Shown piece by piece: positions 33,971-42,217 of a stretch of 64,000 nucleotides of DNA (position 1 is the stretch's first letter; each line of letters begins with the position of its first letter). Under the pieces are notes generated by a model. That model searched no databases. It was given only the letters and a program-made list of their open reading frames with translations, and was not told the DNA's origin. The stretch lies in contig NZ_WHVW01000001.1 of assembly GCF_009651005.1 (NCBI RefSeq), positions 224,511 to 288,510 on the forward strand, given 5' to 3'. A program made the position numbers and the translations under genes. The stretch is from Sporosarcina obsidiansis. Its GTDB lineage: Bacteria; Bacillota; Bacilli; Bacillales_A; Planococcaceae.

Positions 33971-34258
33971 TCAGTATGAGCTATATTTTATCGTGCAGAT
34001 GTCAGCTAAAGCAATCTCTTGCACTGCAGGGTCACCAAAAGGTTGGAAATGGATGGCCCGATTTTTTCGGTTAAAGTCTAAAAAATAGCCCACCATCTTC
34101 GTATCTTTAGAGTCGATAAGCGTGATTACGACAGGTGTTCCAATAATAAAATCTGTTACGATGTGGATTATTTGTCGTTCATCATAGCATTTAGATCTTC
34201 TATTTTGGACAGGAGAAGAGTCACAGCCGCTACAAGGTCTAAACTTTCTTGAAGTCAT
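33971..34258 (-). CDS. Small protein of unknown function, possibly YolD- or Sm-like
   Basis: I start at ATG 34258 (MTSRKFRPCSGC, 95 residues), because AAGGAGGTG precedes it by seven bases; the longer frame to 34333 runs through that site. The N-terminus holds a short cysteine-rich stretch (CSGCDSSPVQNRRSKC). The remainder predicts five beta strands (GTPVVITLIDSKDTKMVGYFLDFNRKNRAIHF... EIALADICTIKY), reminiscent of YolD-like or Sm-fold small proteins. I do not recognise the family securely. It could be a spore or stress protein, but nothing around it decides this. It is monocistronic and convergent with the acyl-CoA dehydrogenase operon. Confidence 0.6.
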   Translation of the reverse strand: MTSRKFRPCSGCDSSPVQNRRSKCYDERQIIHIVTDFIIGTPVVITLIDSKDTKMVGYFLDFNRKNRAIHFQPFGDPAVQEIALADICTIKYSSY

Positions 34259-34477
34259 TGTATGCACCTCCTTCTCTTGTAGCTTATGTTCTATTTTTTT
34301 GGAGAACTGTGCCGTTTTCTTTGTTAGATGCATAAGTTAGGTAATATTGACTTAGAAAATTTTTCAGAAGTCAATAGTTAGGAACAGAGTGTATGTTAAG
34401 CAACTCATAAAATATAGGTGTGGTAGATAAGTGCGGGGCGGATTCATACGTTTGAAAAGGGTGTATACGATAAAACC

Positions 34478-34511
34478 AAAAAAGCTCTGCAGAAACTAGC
34501 AGAGCTTTTTT
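34478..34511 (-). terminator. Terminator of the TPP-regulated SDR gene
   Basis: AAGCTCTGC and GCAGAGCTT form a perfect stem flanked by A5 and T6, 17 bp after the SDR stop on the minus strand. Confidence 0.88.
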
Positions 34512-34527
34512 GGATTGTAAAAATCGA

Positions 34528-35292
34528 TTAGTCCATCACCAGTCCGCCATCTACTACAAGATTTTGCCCTGTAACCGCGCGGCTGAATGGGGAAGCAAAG
34601 AACAGTATGACATCGGCCACCTCTTCTGGTGTGATGACACGTCCGACAGGTGTACTTGATTTGATAATATCGAATACTGCATCAGGCGTGGCAGCGCTTG
34701 CATCGGTTTTCAACAGCAGTCCACCTGATACCATATTGACGGTAATACCATCAGGTCCTAATTCTTTTGCCATGCTCCGCGTCATGCCGAGTAAGGCGGC
34801 TTTGCTTGTATTGTAGTCGTGGTACGGGACGACAGGATTTTGTACAAGGTTTGTTCCTATATTGATGATCCGTCCAAATTTCAGGTTTGCCATGCTTTCT
34901 CGTGCTGCTTGCAATGTGTTCAACGTGGCTCCTACAGATCCTTCCAGCTGTTTTAGATAGTCTTGCCATTCTATTGAATCCAGCTGTTTTCGGTCATCTC
35001 CATTAAAAGAAAAATCGATTAAGGCATTGTTTACAATCGTGTTAATCGGTTGTCCGAAGTGCTCGCTCGCTTGTTCAAATAATGAATGTACTTCATCCGC
35101 ATTTCGCACATCAGCTTGTAACGCGATGGCTTGGTCGGTTCCGATTTCATTAACAACTTCTTGTGCTTTGTTGTGATTTTGATAATAATTCACTACTACT
35201 TTGGCTCCTGCTTTACCGAATGCTTTTGCAGTTGCAGCACCTAACCCCCTGCTAGCACCTGTCACCAATACGACTTGATCTTTCAATTCCAA
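34528..35292 (-). CDS. Short-chain dehydrogenase/reductase under TPP riboswitch control
   Basis: A 254-residue classical SDR. The cofactor motif is VTGASRGLGAA (residues 9-19), then NNA (NTIVNNALIDF), the catalytic YxxxK (YNTSKAALLG) and a preceding GTNLVQ where the active-site Ser is usual, so that residue may be replaced. The C-terminus GQNLVVDGGLVMD is typical of the FabG group. The start appears to be TTG 35292. A complete TPP riboswitch with its terminator lies directly upstream, tying the enzyme to thiamine supply rather than fatty-acid synthesis. Its reaction in thiamine metabolism or salvage is not known to me; an oxidation or reduction of a thiamine precursor is inference. Confidence 0.87.
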   Translation of the reverse strand: MELKDQVVLVTGASRGLGAATAKAFGKAGAKVVVNYYQNHNKAQEVVNEIGTDQAIALQADVRNADEVHSLFEQASEHFGQPINTIVNNALIDFSFNGDDRKQLDSIEWQDYLKQLEGSVGATLNTLQAARESMANLKFGRIINIGTNLVQNPVVPYHDYNTSKAALLGMTRSMAKELGPDGITVNMVSGGLLLKTDASAATPDAVFDIIKSSTPVGRVITPEEVADVILFFASPFSRAVTGQNLVVDGGLVMD

Positions 35293-35324
35293 TAAATCCA
35301 GCCCCTTTTTCTGTAGTTGTACAC

Positions 35325-35351
35325 AAAAAAGACCACTGGAAGTTAGTGGTC
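35325..35351 (-). terminator. Riboswitch expression-platform terminator
   Basis: GACCACTAACTTCCAGTGGTC on the minus strand folds into a 7-bp hairpin and is followed by six T. It lies between the TPP aptamer and the SDR gene, so TPP binding should cause premature termination. Confidence 0.8.
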
Positions 35352-35363
35352 GTCAGAAAAACG

Positions 35364-35445
35364 CCACTTCCCTCCGTCGGTATCAACCGAATCAGGTTCA
35401 AAGGGTCGGAGTTTCCTCCTCTCAGCCAGCTGGCACCCCCAGTGA
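35364..35445 (-). promoter_or_regulatory. TPP (thiamine pyrophosphate) riboswitch aptamer
   Basis: On the minus strand the THI-box consensus is clear: GGGGGTGCC, GCTGAGAGG, the GAAACTCCGACCC arm, GAACCTGATTCGGTTGATACC and GGAGGGAAGTGGCG. CACT and AGTG at its ends can close P1. It regulates the SDR gene at 34528-35292. Confidence 0.95.
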
Positions 35446-35602
35446 TCTTCGTATGTGTGTGTTTATGTAGTATAGCATTATCAACGAATTCATACCATTC
35501 GACTGTTAGAATAAAAAGATAATTTTGTGATAAATAATAAATAAGTACTCTTTTCTCAAAAATTTGATAGAATAAAGTAAAGAAAAGTAAAGGAGAAACA
35601 AC

Positions 35603-36058
35603 ATGCTCAAAAATATTCCCAACAACTTATCGCCCGATATTCTTAAGGTTTTAATGGAAATGGGTCATGGAGACGAGATTGTAATTGCTGATGGTAACTT
35701 CCCAGCAAATTCTCATACTGCTAATGTCCTGCGTTTAGATGGGCAATCTGCCACAGAAGTGTTACGGAGTATCCTATATCTATTGCCATTAGATGATTAT
35801 GAAGTAGGCGCTGTAATGTTAATGGAACCAAAAGAGAACGAAAAGATTCCTGAAATATGGGCTGAGTACAATGAAATCTTAAGACAAACAGAAAACTTTC
35901 ATATTTCAATTTCAAAATTTACACGTTTTGATTTTTATGAACAAGCGAAGAAAGCTTATGCAATTATTGCAACTGGTGAACAGGAGCAGTATGCGAATAT
36001 TATGCTACGAAAAGGTGTTATTAAAAGGGGAGATGAATCGGTATGTTGGCAGGAGTAA
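35603..36058 (+). CDS. fucU: L-fucose/L-rhamnose-type mutarotase (RbsD/FucU family)
   Basis: A 151-residue sugar mutarotase that interconverts anomers of a 6-deoxysugar or pentose. The family signature MGHGDEIVIADGNFPA (residues 20-35) contains the catalytic His and Asp, and the C-terminal YAIIATGEQEQYANIMLRKGV is typical. The ribosome-binding site AAAGGAG precedes the ATG. FucU and RbsD are related; the isomerase and aldolase genes downstream favour a fucose or D-arabinose role. It overlaps the DeoR regulator gene by 16 bp, so the two are co-translated, and it opens the sugar locus. Confidence 0.9.
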   Translation: MLKNIPNNLSPDILKVLMEMGHGDEIVIADGNFPANSHTANVLRLDGQSATEVLRSILYLLPLDDYEVGAVMLMEPKENEKIPEIWAEYNEILRQTENFHISISKFTRFDFYEQAKKAYAIIATGEQEQYANIMLRKGVIKRGDESVCWQE

Positions 36059-36822
36059 GACATCATAAAATTAAAGAAATGGTAGATGAAAGAGGCACAA
36101 TTCGGGTGACTGAACTCAGTCAGATGCTAGGTGTCACAGATGAGACGATTAGAAGAGATTTGGAGCGTTTGGAAGGACAAGGAAAACTAATCCGCACACA
36201 TGGTGGTGCAATGAGTACTAAACAAGAAGAAGATGATGTCCCTCATTTTCAAAGAGAAGTTATAAATAAAGATGAAAAAATTAGCGTTGCTAAGGAAGCG
36301 ATTAAGTTAATTGAAGAGGGAGATATTATTTTCCTCGATGCGAGTTCATCCGCACTTTATTTGGCACGTTTAATACCTGATATGCGCTTAACAGTTCTGA
36401 CTAATTCTATACAAATCTGTGTTGTGTTATCTGGTCACTCAAAAATTCAAGTAATTTCAACAGGTGGTAATTTATCTTCTAGATCGATGTCTTACGTAGG
36501 GCAAGTAGCATTAAATACATTGGATTCCTATTATGTAGATAAATTATTTTTCTCATGTAAAGGACTGGATGAAGACTGGGGAATAAGTGACGGTAACGAA
36601 TTACAAGCATTGGTCAAACAAAAAATAATTGAACGGGCTACTAAAAGAATTCTATTGTTAGATCATTCAAAACTGGGGAAAAAAGCATTTGCTCGAATAG
36701 CAGGTTGTTCAAACATCGACACGATAATTGTTGATTCAAAGACAGAGCAGGATCAACTGGATTTCTTGAAAGAGCAAGGAACTGAAATAGTATTACCTGA
36801 ATTAGTAAAAGAAGCCCATTGA
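36043..36822 (+). CDS. DeoR-family repressor of the deoxysugar locus
   Basis: A 259-residue DeoR-type regulator: HTH at residues 4-55 (RHHKIKEMVDERGTIRVTELSQMLGVTDETIRRDLERLE, read in parts) and a sugar-phosphate-sensing DeoR domain at about 75-235 (IIFLDASSSALYLARLIP; VDKLFFSCKGLDEDWGISDGNE). The ATG at 36043 lies inside fucU; GGGGAG is nine bases upstream. It presumably represses this locus and is released by a phosphorylated intermediate such as L-fuculose-1-P. The effector is inference. A terminator follows immediately and the ABC transporter genes have their own strong promoter, probably the main target. Confidence 0.9.
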   Translation: MLAGVRHHKIKEMVDERGTIRVTELSQMLGVTDETIRRDLERLEGQGKLIRTHGGAMSTKQEEDDVPHFQREVINKDEKISVAKEAIKLIEEGDIIFLDASSSALYLARLIPDMRLTVLTNSIQICVVLSGHSKIQVISTGGNLSSRSMSYVGQVALNTLDSYYVDKLFFSCKGLDEDWGISDGNELQALVKQKIIERATKRILLLDHSKLGKKAFARIAGCSNIDTIIVDSKTEQDQLDFLKEQGTEIVLPELVKEAH

Positions 36823-36838
36823 AAAAGGGTTTCTTTTT
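36806..36838 (+). terminator. Terminator after the DeoR gene
   Basis: GAAGCCC and GGGTTTC pair across the stop codon and are followed by TTTTTAG. It separates fucU-deoR from the transporter operon. Confidence 0.7.
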
Positions 36839-36857
36839 AGAATTGTGCAAATTTATG

Positions 36858-36886
36858 TTGCATTTAAATAATTAATCCTCTATAAT
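36858..36886 (+). promoter_or_regulatory. Sigma-A promoter of the sugar-import and catabolic operon
   Basis: TTGCAT (36858-36863), a 17-bp spacer and TATAAT (36881-36886). Downstream A-rich DNA with repeated AACAA elements could hold the DeoR operator, but I cannot define it. Confidence 0.75.
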
Positions 36887-36951
36887 CAACAATAACAAAA
36901 AAAAACAAACAATATCAAAGATGAAAGAAAATTCAGTTTAGGAGTGAGTGC

Positions 36952-38451
36952 ATGAATCCTGTTTTGCTTTCTATGAAAAATATTTCGAAATCATTTCCTG
37001 GAGTGAAGGCGTTATCAAACGTAGATTTAGAACTAAAGCATGGAGAAGTCCTTGCTTTAGTTGGTGAAAACGGTGCTGGAAAATCTACTATGATGAAAAT
37101 TTTGAACGGTATCTACACTAAAGATGAAGGCGAAATTTTATTAGAAGGAAAAGAAGTAAACATTGAAAATATCAATCAAGCACAAGAGTTAGGTATTTCG
37201 ATCATTCACCAAGAGCTGAATTTAATGAGAGACTTAACAGTTGCCGAGAATATTTTTATCGGCCGGGAGCCAAGAAGTGCTTTTAATTTCTTTTTGAAAG
37301 ATAGAGAGCTGAATAAAAAAACGGCAGATCTATTCAAAAGGCTAAATATTGAATTAGATCCACATACGAAAGTTGCGGATTTAACGATAGCCAAGCAACA
37401 AATGGTCGAAATAGCTAAAGCGCTTTCATTCAACTCTAAAATAATTATCATGGATGAGCCTACGACAGCATTGACAGAAACAGAGATTGATTCGTTATTT
37501 GTTACGATCGAAAGTTTACGTGCAGACGGTGTCGGGGTGATTTACATCTCACACAGGATGGATGAATTAAAAAGAATTACTGATCGAATTACAGTGATGC
37601 GAGATGGAACATATATTGATACCTTGGTAACGAAAGATACAGAGATGAGTAAGATTATACAGTTGATGGTTGGTCGTCAAGTATACATAGAATCAAAACC
37701 AACCTCAATCAACGAAAATCAAGAAACGATTCTTAGATTAGAAAATGTTTCAACGAAAGACCATTTAAAAAATGTTTCATTCGAGTTGAAAAAAGGTGAA
37801 ATATTAGGGTTTGCCGGACTTATGGGTGCAGGTCGTACCGAAGTAGCTAGAGCAATATTTGGTGCTGATAAGATTGAAAGCGGTTCCATTTTTCTGAACG
37901 ATCAGGAAGTGAAAATTAAATCTCCTAAACAAGCAGTGGAAATGGGAATAGGCTATGTTTCTGAAGACCGTAAACACTTAGGATTATTGATTGATATGGA
38001 TGTTAAAACGAATATGGCTATGGCCACTATTAAAAATTTCACAAAAGGTAACTTCGTAGTGAGCCAAAAAGAAATGGAAAAAGTAGCGGAAAAATATGTC
38101 GATGAGTTAAAAATCAAAACACCATCTGTGCATCAAAAAATTCGCAATCTATCAGGAGGTAATCAGCAGAAGGTAGTTATTGCGAAATGGTTATTGCGAA
38201 ATTGCGATATTTTAATTTTTGATGAACCTACTCGAGGAATTGACGTGGGTGCAAAAGGTGAAATTTACAAGTTGATTGATGAATTGGCTGACAGTGGGAT
38301 GGCAGTCATCATGATCTCCTCTGAACTACCGGAAGTGTTGCGAATGAGTCACCGGGTAATTGTCATGTCGGAAGGAAGAATAACTGGCGAACTAACATCT
38401 GCTGAAGCTACTCAAGAAAAAATCATGGAGTATGCCACAGCTGTGAATTAA
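36952..38451 (+). CDS. Sugar ABC transporter ATP-binding protein (RbsA/CUT2 type)
   Basis: A 499-residue protein with two ABC ATPase halves, as in RbsA/MglA/AraG of the CUT2 family. The first Walker A is GENGAGKST (about residues 39-47), Walker B IIIMDEPTTAL; the second half has a degenerate Walker A (GLMGAGRTEVARAI) and its own signature LSGGNQQKVVIAKWLLRN with Walker B ILIFDEPTRGIDVG. These asymmetries are normal for the family. It energises import by the permease and binding protein that follow. It leads a ten-gene operon running to 49241, with spacings mostly below 30 bp. Confidence 0.93.
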   Translation: MNPVLLSMKNISKSFPGVKALSNVDLELKHGEVLALVGENGAGKSTMMKILNGIYTKDEGEILLEGKEVNIENINQAQELGISIIHQELNLMRDLTVAENIFIGREPRSAFNFFLKDRELNKKTADLFKRLNIELDPHTKVADLTIAKQQMVEIAKALSFNSKIIIMDEPTTALTETEIDSLFVTIESLRADGVGVIYISHRMDELKRITDRITVMRDGTYIDTLVTKDTEMSKIIQLMVGRQVYIESKPTSINENQETILRLENVSTKDHLKNVSFELKKGEILGFAGLMGAGRTEVARAIFGADKIESGSIFLNDQEVKIKSPKQAVEMGIGYVSEDRKHLGLLIDMDVKTNMAMATIKNFTKGNFVVSQKEMEKVAEKYVDELKIKTPSVHQKIRNLSGGNQQKVVIAKWLLRNCDILIFDEPTRGIDVGAKGEIYKLIDELADSGMAVIMISSELPEVLRMSHRVIVMSEGRITGELTSAEATQEKIMEYATAVN

Positions 38452-38469
38452 AGAATGGAGTGAGATCGT

Positions 38470-39465
38470 TTGAATATAGATACGGTTGTAAACGAAGAAA
38501 AAAAGAAGTTAGGTAACTCTAGGATTCCATCGGGAGCTATACAGCAAATTTTAGCTTTTGCTAGTTTGATTGCATTGATTATTTTCTTCTCCTTAGCATC
38601 AGGAAGCTTTCTTCAATACAGCAACATCATAGGGATTCTGCTTTCAACGGCTGTTATCGGGATTTTAGCATTGGGCGCAACATTTGTCATTATAACGGGT
38701 GGAATTGATTTATCTGTTGGTACGGTCATGACCTTGTCATCCGTAATGATCGGGGTCATTGTCGTAGATGGCGGCATGCCGATTTGGGTAGGAATTGTTG
38801 GCGGTATTTTAACAGGCGCATTGTGTGGACTTTTAAGTGGATTTGCAATTGCTAAATTAAATATCCCACCATTCATTGCTACGCTTGCCATGATGATGAT
38901 TGCAAAAGGATTGGCATTGGTCATTTCGAGTGCAGCTCCTATTTACTTTAGTGATCATCCAAGTTTCACGAAGATATCATTAGGTTCAATCACTCCAGGT
39001 ATCGAAGTGCCAAACGCTATTCTGATCTTTTTCATAATGGCGATTATAGGTGGAATTATTTTAAGTAAAACGATTCTGGGAAGATACAATTTTGCTATCG
39101 GCAGTAATGAAGAAGCAACAAAGTTATCTGGTGTCAACGTGAACTTTTGGAAAATGTCGATCTATACACTTGCTGGAGCATTTACAGGTGTAGCCGGTGT
39201 TTTGATGGCTGCGCGTTTGAATTCAGCTCAACCAGCACTTGGCCAAGGATACGAATTAGAAGCGATTGCTGCAGTCGTAATCGGTGGTACTTCACTAAGT
39301 GGTGGGAAAGGGACAATCGTGGGAACTGTAATAGGAGCACTCATCATGAGTGTCTTGACGAATGGTCTTCGAATTATGTCTATTCCACAAGAATGGCAGA
39401 CGGTAGTAGTTGGTTTGGTCATTATTCTAGCAGTCTATGCAGATACTTTACGTAAGAAAGATTAA
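38470..39465 (+). CDS. Sugar ABC transporter permease (RbsC/CUT2 type)
   Basis: A 331-residue permease with about eight to ten membrane segments and the family motifs GGIDLSVGTVMTLSSV, GLLSGFAIAKLNIPPFIATLAMM and YELEAIAAVVIGGTSLSGGKGTIVGTVIGALIM (read in parts). The start is TTG 38470 (MNIDTVVNEE), 18 bp after the ATPase gene, with GGAGTGAG upstream. It forms the membrane channel for a monosaccharide; the sugar is not readable from this subunit. Confidence 0.92.
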   Translation: MNIDTVVNEEKKKLGNSRIPSGAIQQILAFASLIALIIFFSLASGSFLQYSNIIGILLSTAVIGILALGATFVIITGGIDLSVGTVMTLSSVMIGVIVVDGGMPIWVGIVGGILTGALCGLLSGFAIAKLNIPPFIATLAMMMIAKGLALVISSAAPIYFSDHPSFTKISLGSITPGIEVPNAILIFFIMAIIGGIILSKTILGRYNFAIGSNEEATKLSGVNVNFWKMSIYTLAGAFTGVAGVLMAARLNSAQPALGQGYELEAIAAVVIGGTSLSGGKGTIVGTVIGALIMSVLTNGLRIMSIPQEWQTVVVGLVIILAVYADTLRKKD

Positions 39466-39528
39466 TGGGTGGTAGGATGTCTGAAATCAGACTAATTATA
39501 AATTTATATGGAAAAGGGAGGAATTAGT

Positions 39529-40500
39529 ATGAAGAAGATTGGGTTATTAAGTGGGATTCTCGCTACGTCGTTGTTGTTTGCAGCTTGTTCAGATGATGGA
39601 GCAGAAGGAGCAGGAGAAATTGAAGAAGGCAAACCTTATGTAGCTGTCGTCTCAAAAGGTTTCCAACACCAGTTTTGGCAAGCTGTGAAAAAAGGTGCAG
39701 AAGAAGCAGCAGAAGAATTTGATGTAAGTATTACATTTGAAGGACCAGAAAGTGAGTCGCAAGTAGATAAACAAATTGAAATGCTTCAAGCAGCATTAGA
39801 TAAGAAACCAGATGCAATCGGTTTTGCAGCGCTAGATTCTAAAGCGGCTTCACCATTATTAAGTGAAGCTGACGGTAAAGATATTCCAATTATCGCATTT
39901 GATTCTGGTGTGGATAGTGAAATTCCTTTAGCAACTGCTTCTACAGACAATAGAGCAGCTGCGGCACTGGCGGCTGATAAGATGGCTGAAGCAATTGGTG
40001 AAGAAGGTAAAATCGCATTGATTGTTCATGATCAGACATCCGTGACAGGAACAGATCGTAGAGATGGCTTTAAAGAACAAATCGAATCCAAGTATCCGAA
40101 CATCGAAATTGTAGATATTCAATATGGAGCTGGAGACCACTTGAAATCTACTGACGCAGCAAAAGCTGTAATGCAGGCACATCCTGACCTGAAAGGAATC
40201 TTCGGATCGAATGAAGGTTCTGCTATTGGAGTAGTGAATGCTGTAAATGAATTAAATAAAAAAGGTAAAATAACGATTATTGGTTTTGACTCAGGGAAAC
40301 AACAATTGGATGCAATTAAAGATGGTGTCATGACAGGAGCGGTTACACAAAATCCAGTAGGCATTGGATATGAAACTGTAAAAGCGGCAGTTGAAGCTCT
40401 TGACGGTAAGGAACTGGATAAAGTAATCGATACAGGTTTCTACTGGTACGACAAGAACAATATTGATGACGAAGAGATTCAAGCAGCTGTGTACCAATAA
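39529..40500 (+). CDS. Sugar ABC transporter substrate-binding lipoprotein (RbsB type)
   Basis: I start at ATG 39529, which follows GGGAGG by eight bases; an ATG at 39508 lies before that site. The 323-residue precursor has a lipoprotein signal peptide (MKKIGLLSGILATSLLFAAC), so the mature protein is anchored through its cysteine. It belongs to the periplasmic-binding-protein type 1 (RbsB) family: YVAVVSKGFQHQFWQAVKKGAEEAAEEF, DGIGFAALDSKAASPLL-like and IIAFDSGVD motifs. It captures the locus's sugar, most likely L-fucose or a related pentose/deoxyhexose by context. Confidence 0.92.
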   Translation: MKKIGLLSGILATSLLFAACSDDGAEGAGEIEEGKPYVAVVSKGFQHQFWQAVKKGAEEAAEEFDVSITFEGPESESQVDKQIEMLQAALDKKPDAIGFAALDSKAASPLLSEADGKDIPIIAFDSGVDSEIPLATASTDNRAAAALAADKMAEAIGEEGKIALIVHDQTSVTGTDRRDGFKEQIESKYPNIEIVDIQYGAGDHLKSTDAAKAVMQAHPDLKGIFGSNEGSAIGVVNAVNELNKKGKITIIGFDSGKQQLDAIKDGVMTGAVTQNPVGIGYETVKAAVEALDGKELDKVIDTGFYWYDKNNIDDEEIQAAVYQ

Positions 40501-40571
40501 TAAAAGTTAGCAACTGGGAGTCGAGTATTTCTCAGTTGCTTTCCCAAAAAACAAAAGAAAGCAGTGGTTTC

Positions 40572-41546
40572 ATGAAACAGCTGAAATGGGGAATTGTTGG
40601 TGGAGCAAAGATAGCTGAGCAACAAATGATTCCGGCTATTCTGGAAAGTGGAGATGGAATAATTATCGCGATTGCAAGTCGAAGTGGTAAAGCGACCGAG
40701 ATGCAGAAAAAATTTGAAATCCCCTCTTTGGTTACTGATTATGATGAATTATTCTCTATGGACGCAGTAGATGCAGTATACATAGCAACACCAAACTCAA
40801 CACATTGCGAATTAATCAAAAAAGCTGTTTCTGCAGGTAAGCATGTCTTATGTGAAAAGCCAATCGTTTTGAAAAGAGAAGAGTTAGAAGAGATTTTTCA
40901 ATTAGCTGATCATTTTAATGTATACGTTATGGAAGCGATGATGTACAGATTTCATCCTCAAATGAAAAAATGTCGAGAGTTGTTGCAGGCGGGAGTGATA
41001 GGTGATGTCGTTACGATGCACTCTAAGTTTCATTTCAAACTGGACAATTGGGAGTCGGATATTCGAACGAGCAATCAATTGGGTGGAGGAGCTCTTAATG
41101 ACTTAGGGTGTTACTGTATTAATGCTGCATGCTATCTTCTGAAAAAAGAACCACAAACTATCCAAGTAATTAATTCGGTCCATAACGATGCGGAAGTAGA
41201 CACACATGTTTCAATGCAAATGCATTATGCATCTGGTGAAATCGTATCTGCCGATTGTAGTTTCCACTCTCCTATGAATAATGAAATTGAAATCATAGGA
41301 ACACTTGGCTCTATAAAAATTCCACATGCATTCCGACCGGATTTAAACGATGATGTGGGTGAACTGAATGTCAAAACGCAAAGCAATGAAAAGAAAATAT
41401 CACTAAAGGGAAAATCGTATGTAGAACAAGTACAAAGCTTTCAAAAGACTTTACGTTTTCACGGTGAGTTACCGTACAGCAGAGGTGACATGTTGACTCA
41501 AGCGAGTCTATTAGAAAAAATCTTCAATAAGTTGAATAAAGAATGA
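40572..41546 (+). CDS. Gfo/Idh/MocA-family oxidoreductase
   Basis: I prefer ATG 40572 (MKQLKWGIVGGAKIA, 324 residues); the alternative TTG at 40536 has no better ribosome-binding site. The N-terminal Rossmann fold carries GIVGGAKIAEQQMIPAI and the family signature CEKPIVL (EKP, about residues 97-99). The C-terminal alpha/beta domain follows. Such enzymes oxidise or reduce sugars and inositols with NAD(P). In this operon it could oxidise the imported sugar or act on a side substrate such as a fucoside or fuconate precursor; the reaction is not determinable here. Confidence 0.87.
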   Translation: MKQLKWGIVGGAKIAEQQMIPAILESGDGIIIAIASRSGKATEMQKKFEIPSLVTDYDELFSMDAVDAVYIATPNSTHCELIKKAVSAGKHVLCEKPIVLKREELEEIFQLADHFNVYVMEAMMYRFHPQMKKCRELLQAGVIGDVVTMHSKFHFKLDNWESDIRTSNQLGGGALNDLGCYCINAACYLLKKEPQTIQVINSVHNDAEVDTHVSMQMHYASGEIVSADCSFHSPMNNEIEIIGTLGSIKIPHAFRPDLNDDVGELNVKTQSNEKKISLKGKSYVEQVQSFQKTLRFHGELPYSRGDMLTQASLLEKIFNKLNKE

Positions 41547-41559
41547 GAGGAGTGGGATT

Positions 41560-42216
41560 ATGACAATTAATGTACTGAAAGACCTTAATAAATATGCGAA
41601 AAGTTTAGTAGATTCTGGCTTGGTAGTAGGTGCTGGAGGAAACTTGAGTATGCGCGATGGAGAGTATATGTATATTTCACCAAGTGGCTTTGATTTGAAA
41701 GAAATCGAAGCTGAAAATTGGGTGAAAGTACATATAGAAACAGGAGAAGTTCTAGGGAGTCTAAAACCGTCATCTGAAATACTTATGCATCTGGAATGCT
41801 TTAGAAAAAATGATGAAATCAATGCAGTATTACATGCTCACCCTACTTATTCCGTAGGTGTTTCATCATCGGGTAAAGATATTTTACCGATGTTTCCCGA
41901 TTTCCCGGCAATGGTGAAGAGAATAAAATATTTGGATTACGTCATCCCCACAACTCATGTACTTGCTGACGCGGTATCAGAAATCATCGATGATGCAGAT
42001 GCCATTATTATGCGCAATCATGGAGTATTGACAGTTGGAAGAACGATGAAAGAAACCTTTTTTTTCATGCAGCTAATCGAAGAAGCGGCAAAGGTATACT
42101 ATATTAGTTCGACCATCGGAACACCTCGTGTTTTAACAGATCAAGAATGTGATGATTTGCGAAATCTTTCTGCAGAAACCTATCGCTCTAAACTGTTGCA
42201 AGAAAAGAGGGAGTAA
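41560..42216 (+). CDS. fucA: Class II aldolase, L-fuculose-phosphate aldolase-like
   Basis: A 218-residue zinc aldolase of the class II AraD/FucA family. Key features are GNLSMR (phosphate site), SSEILMH with the catalytic Glu, the zinc ligands HAHP and the third His in MRNHGVLTVG. FucA cleaves L-fuculose-1-phosphate to DHAP and L-lactaldehyde. It also cleaves D-ribulose-1-phosphate. The kinase and isomerase genes next to it fit that pathway. The ribosome-binding site GGAGTGG is well placed, and the next gene starts one base after its stop. Confidence 0.85.
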   Translation: MTINVLKDLNKYAKSLVDSGLVVGAGGNLSMRDGEYMYISPSGFDLKEIEAENWVKVHIETGEVLGSLKPSSEILMHLECFRKNDEINAVLHAHPTYSVGVSSSGKDILPMFPDFPAMVKRIKYLDYVIPTTHVLADAVSEIIDDADAIIMRNHGVLTVGRTMKETFFFMQLIEEAAKVYYISSTIGTPRVLTDQECDDLRNLSAETYRSKLLQEKRE

Positions 42217-42217
42217 T

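Noticed and set aside
35364..35445. The riboswitch as a terminator-only element or other riboswitch class
   Set aside because: CTGAGAGG and the ACCTGAT-type core identify TPP unambiguously.
39508..39528. Upstream ATG of the sugar-binding lipoprotein
   Set aside because: It precedes the ribosome-binding site, and using it would put six residues before a perfect lipoprotein signal peptide.
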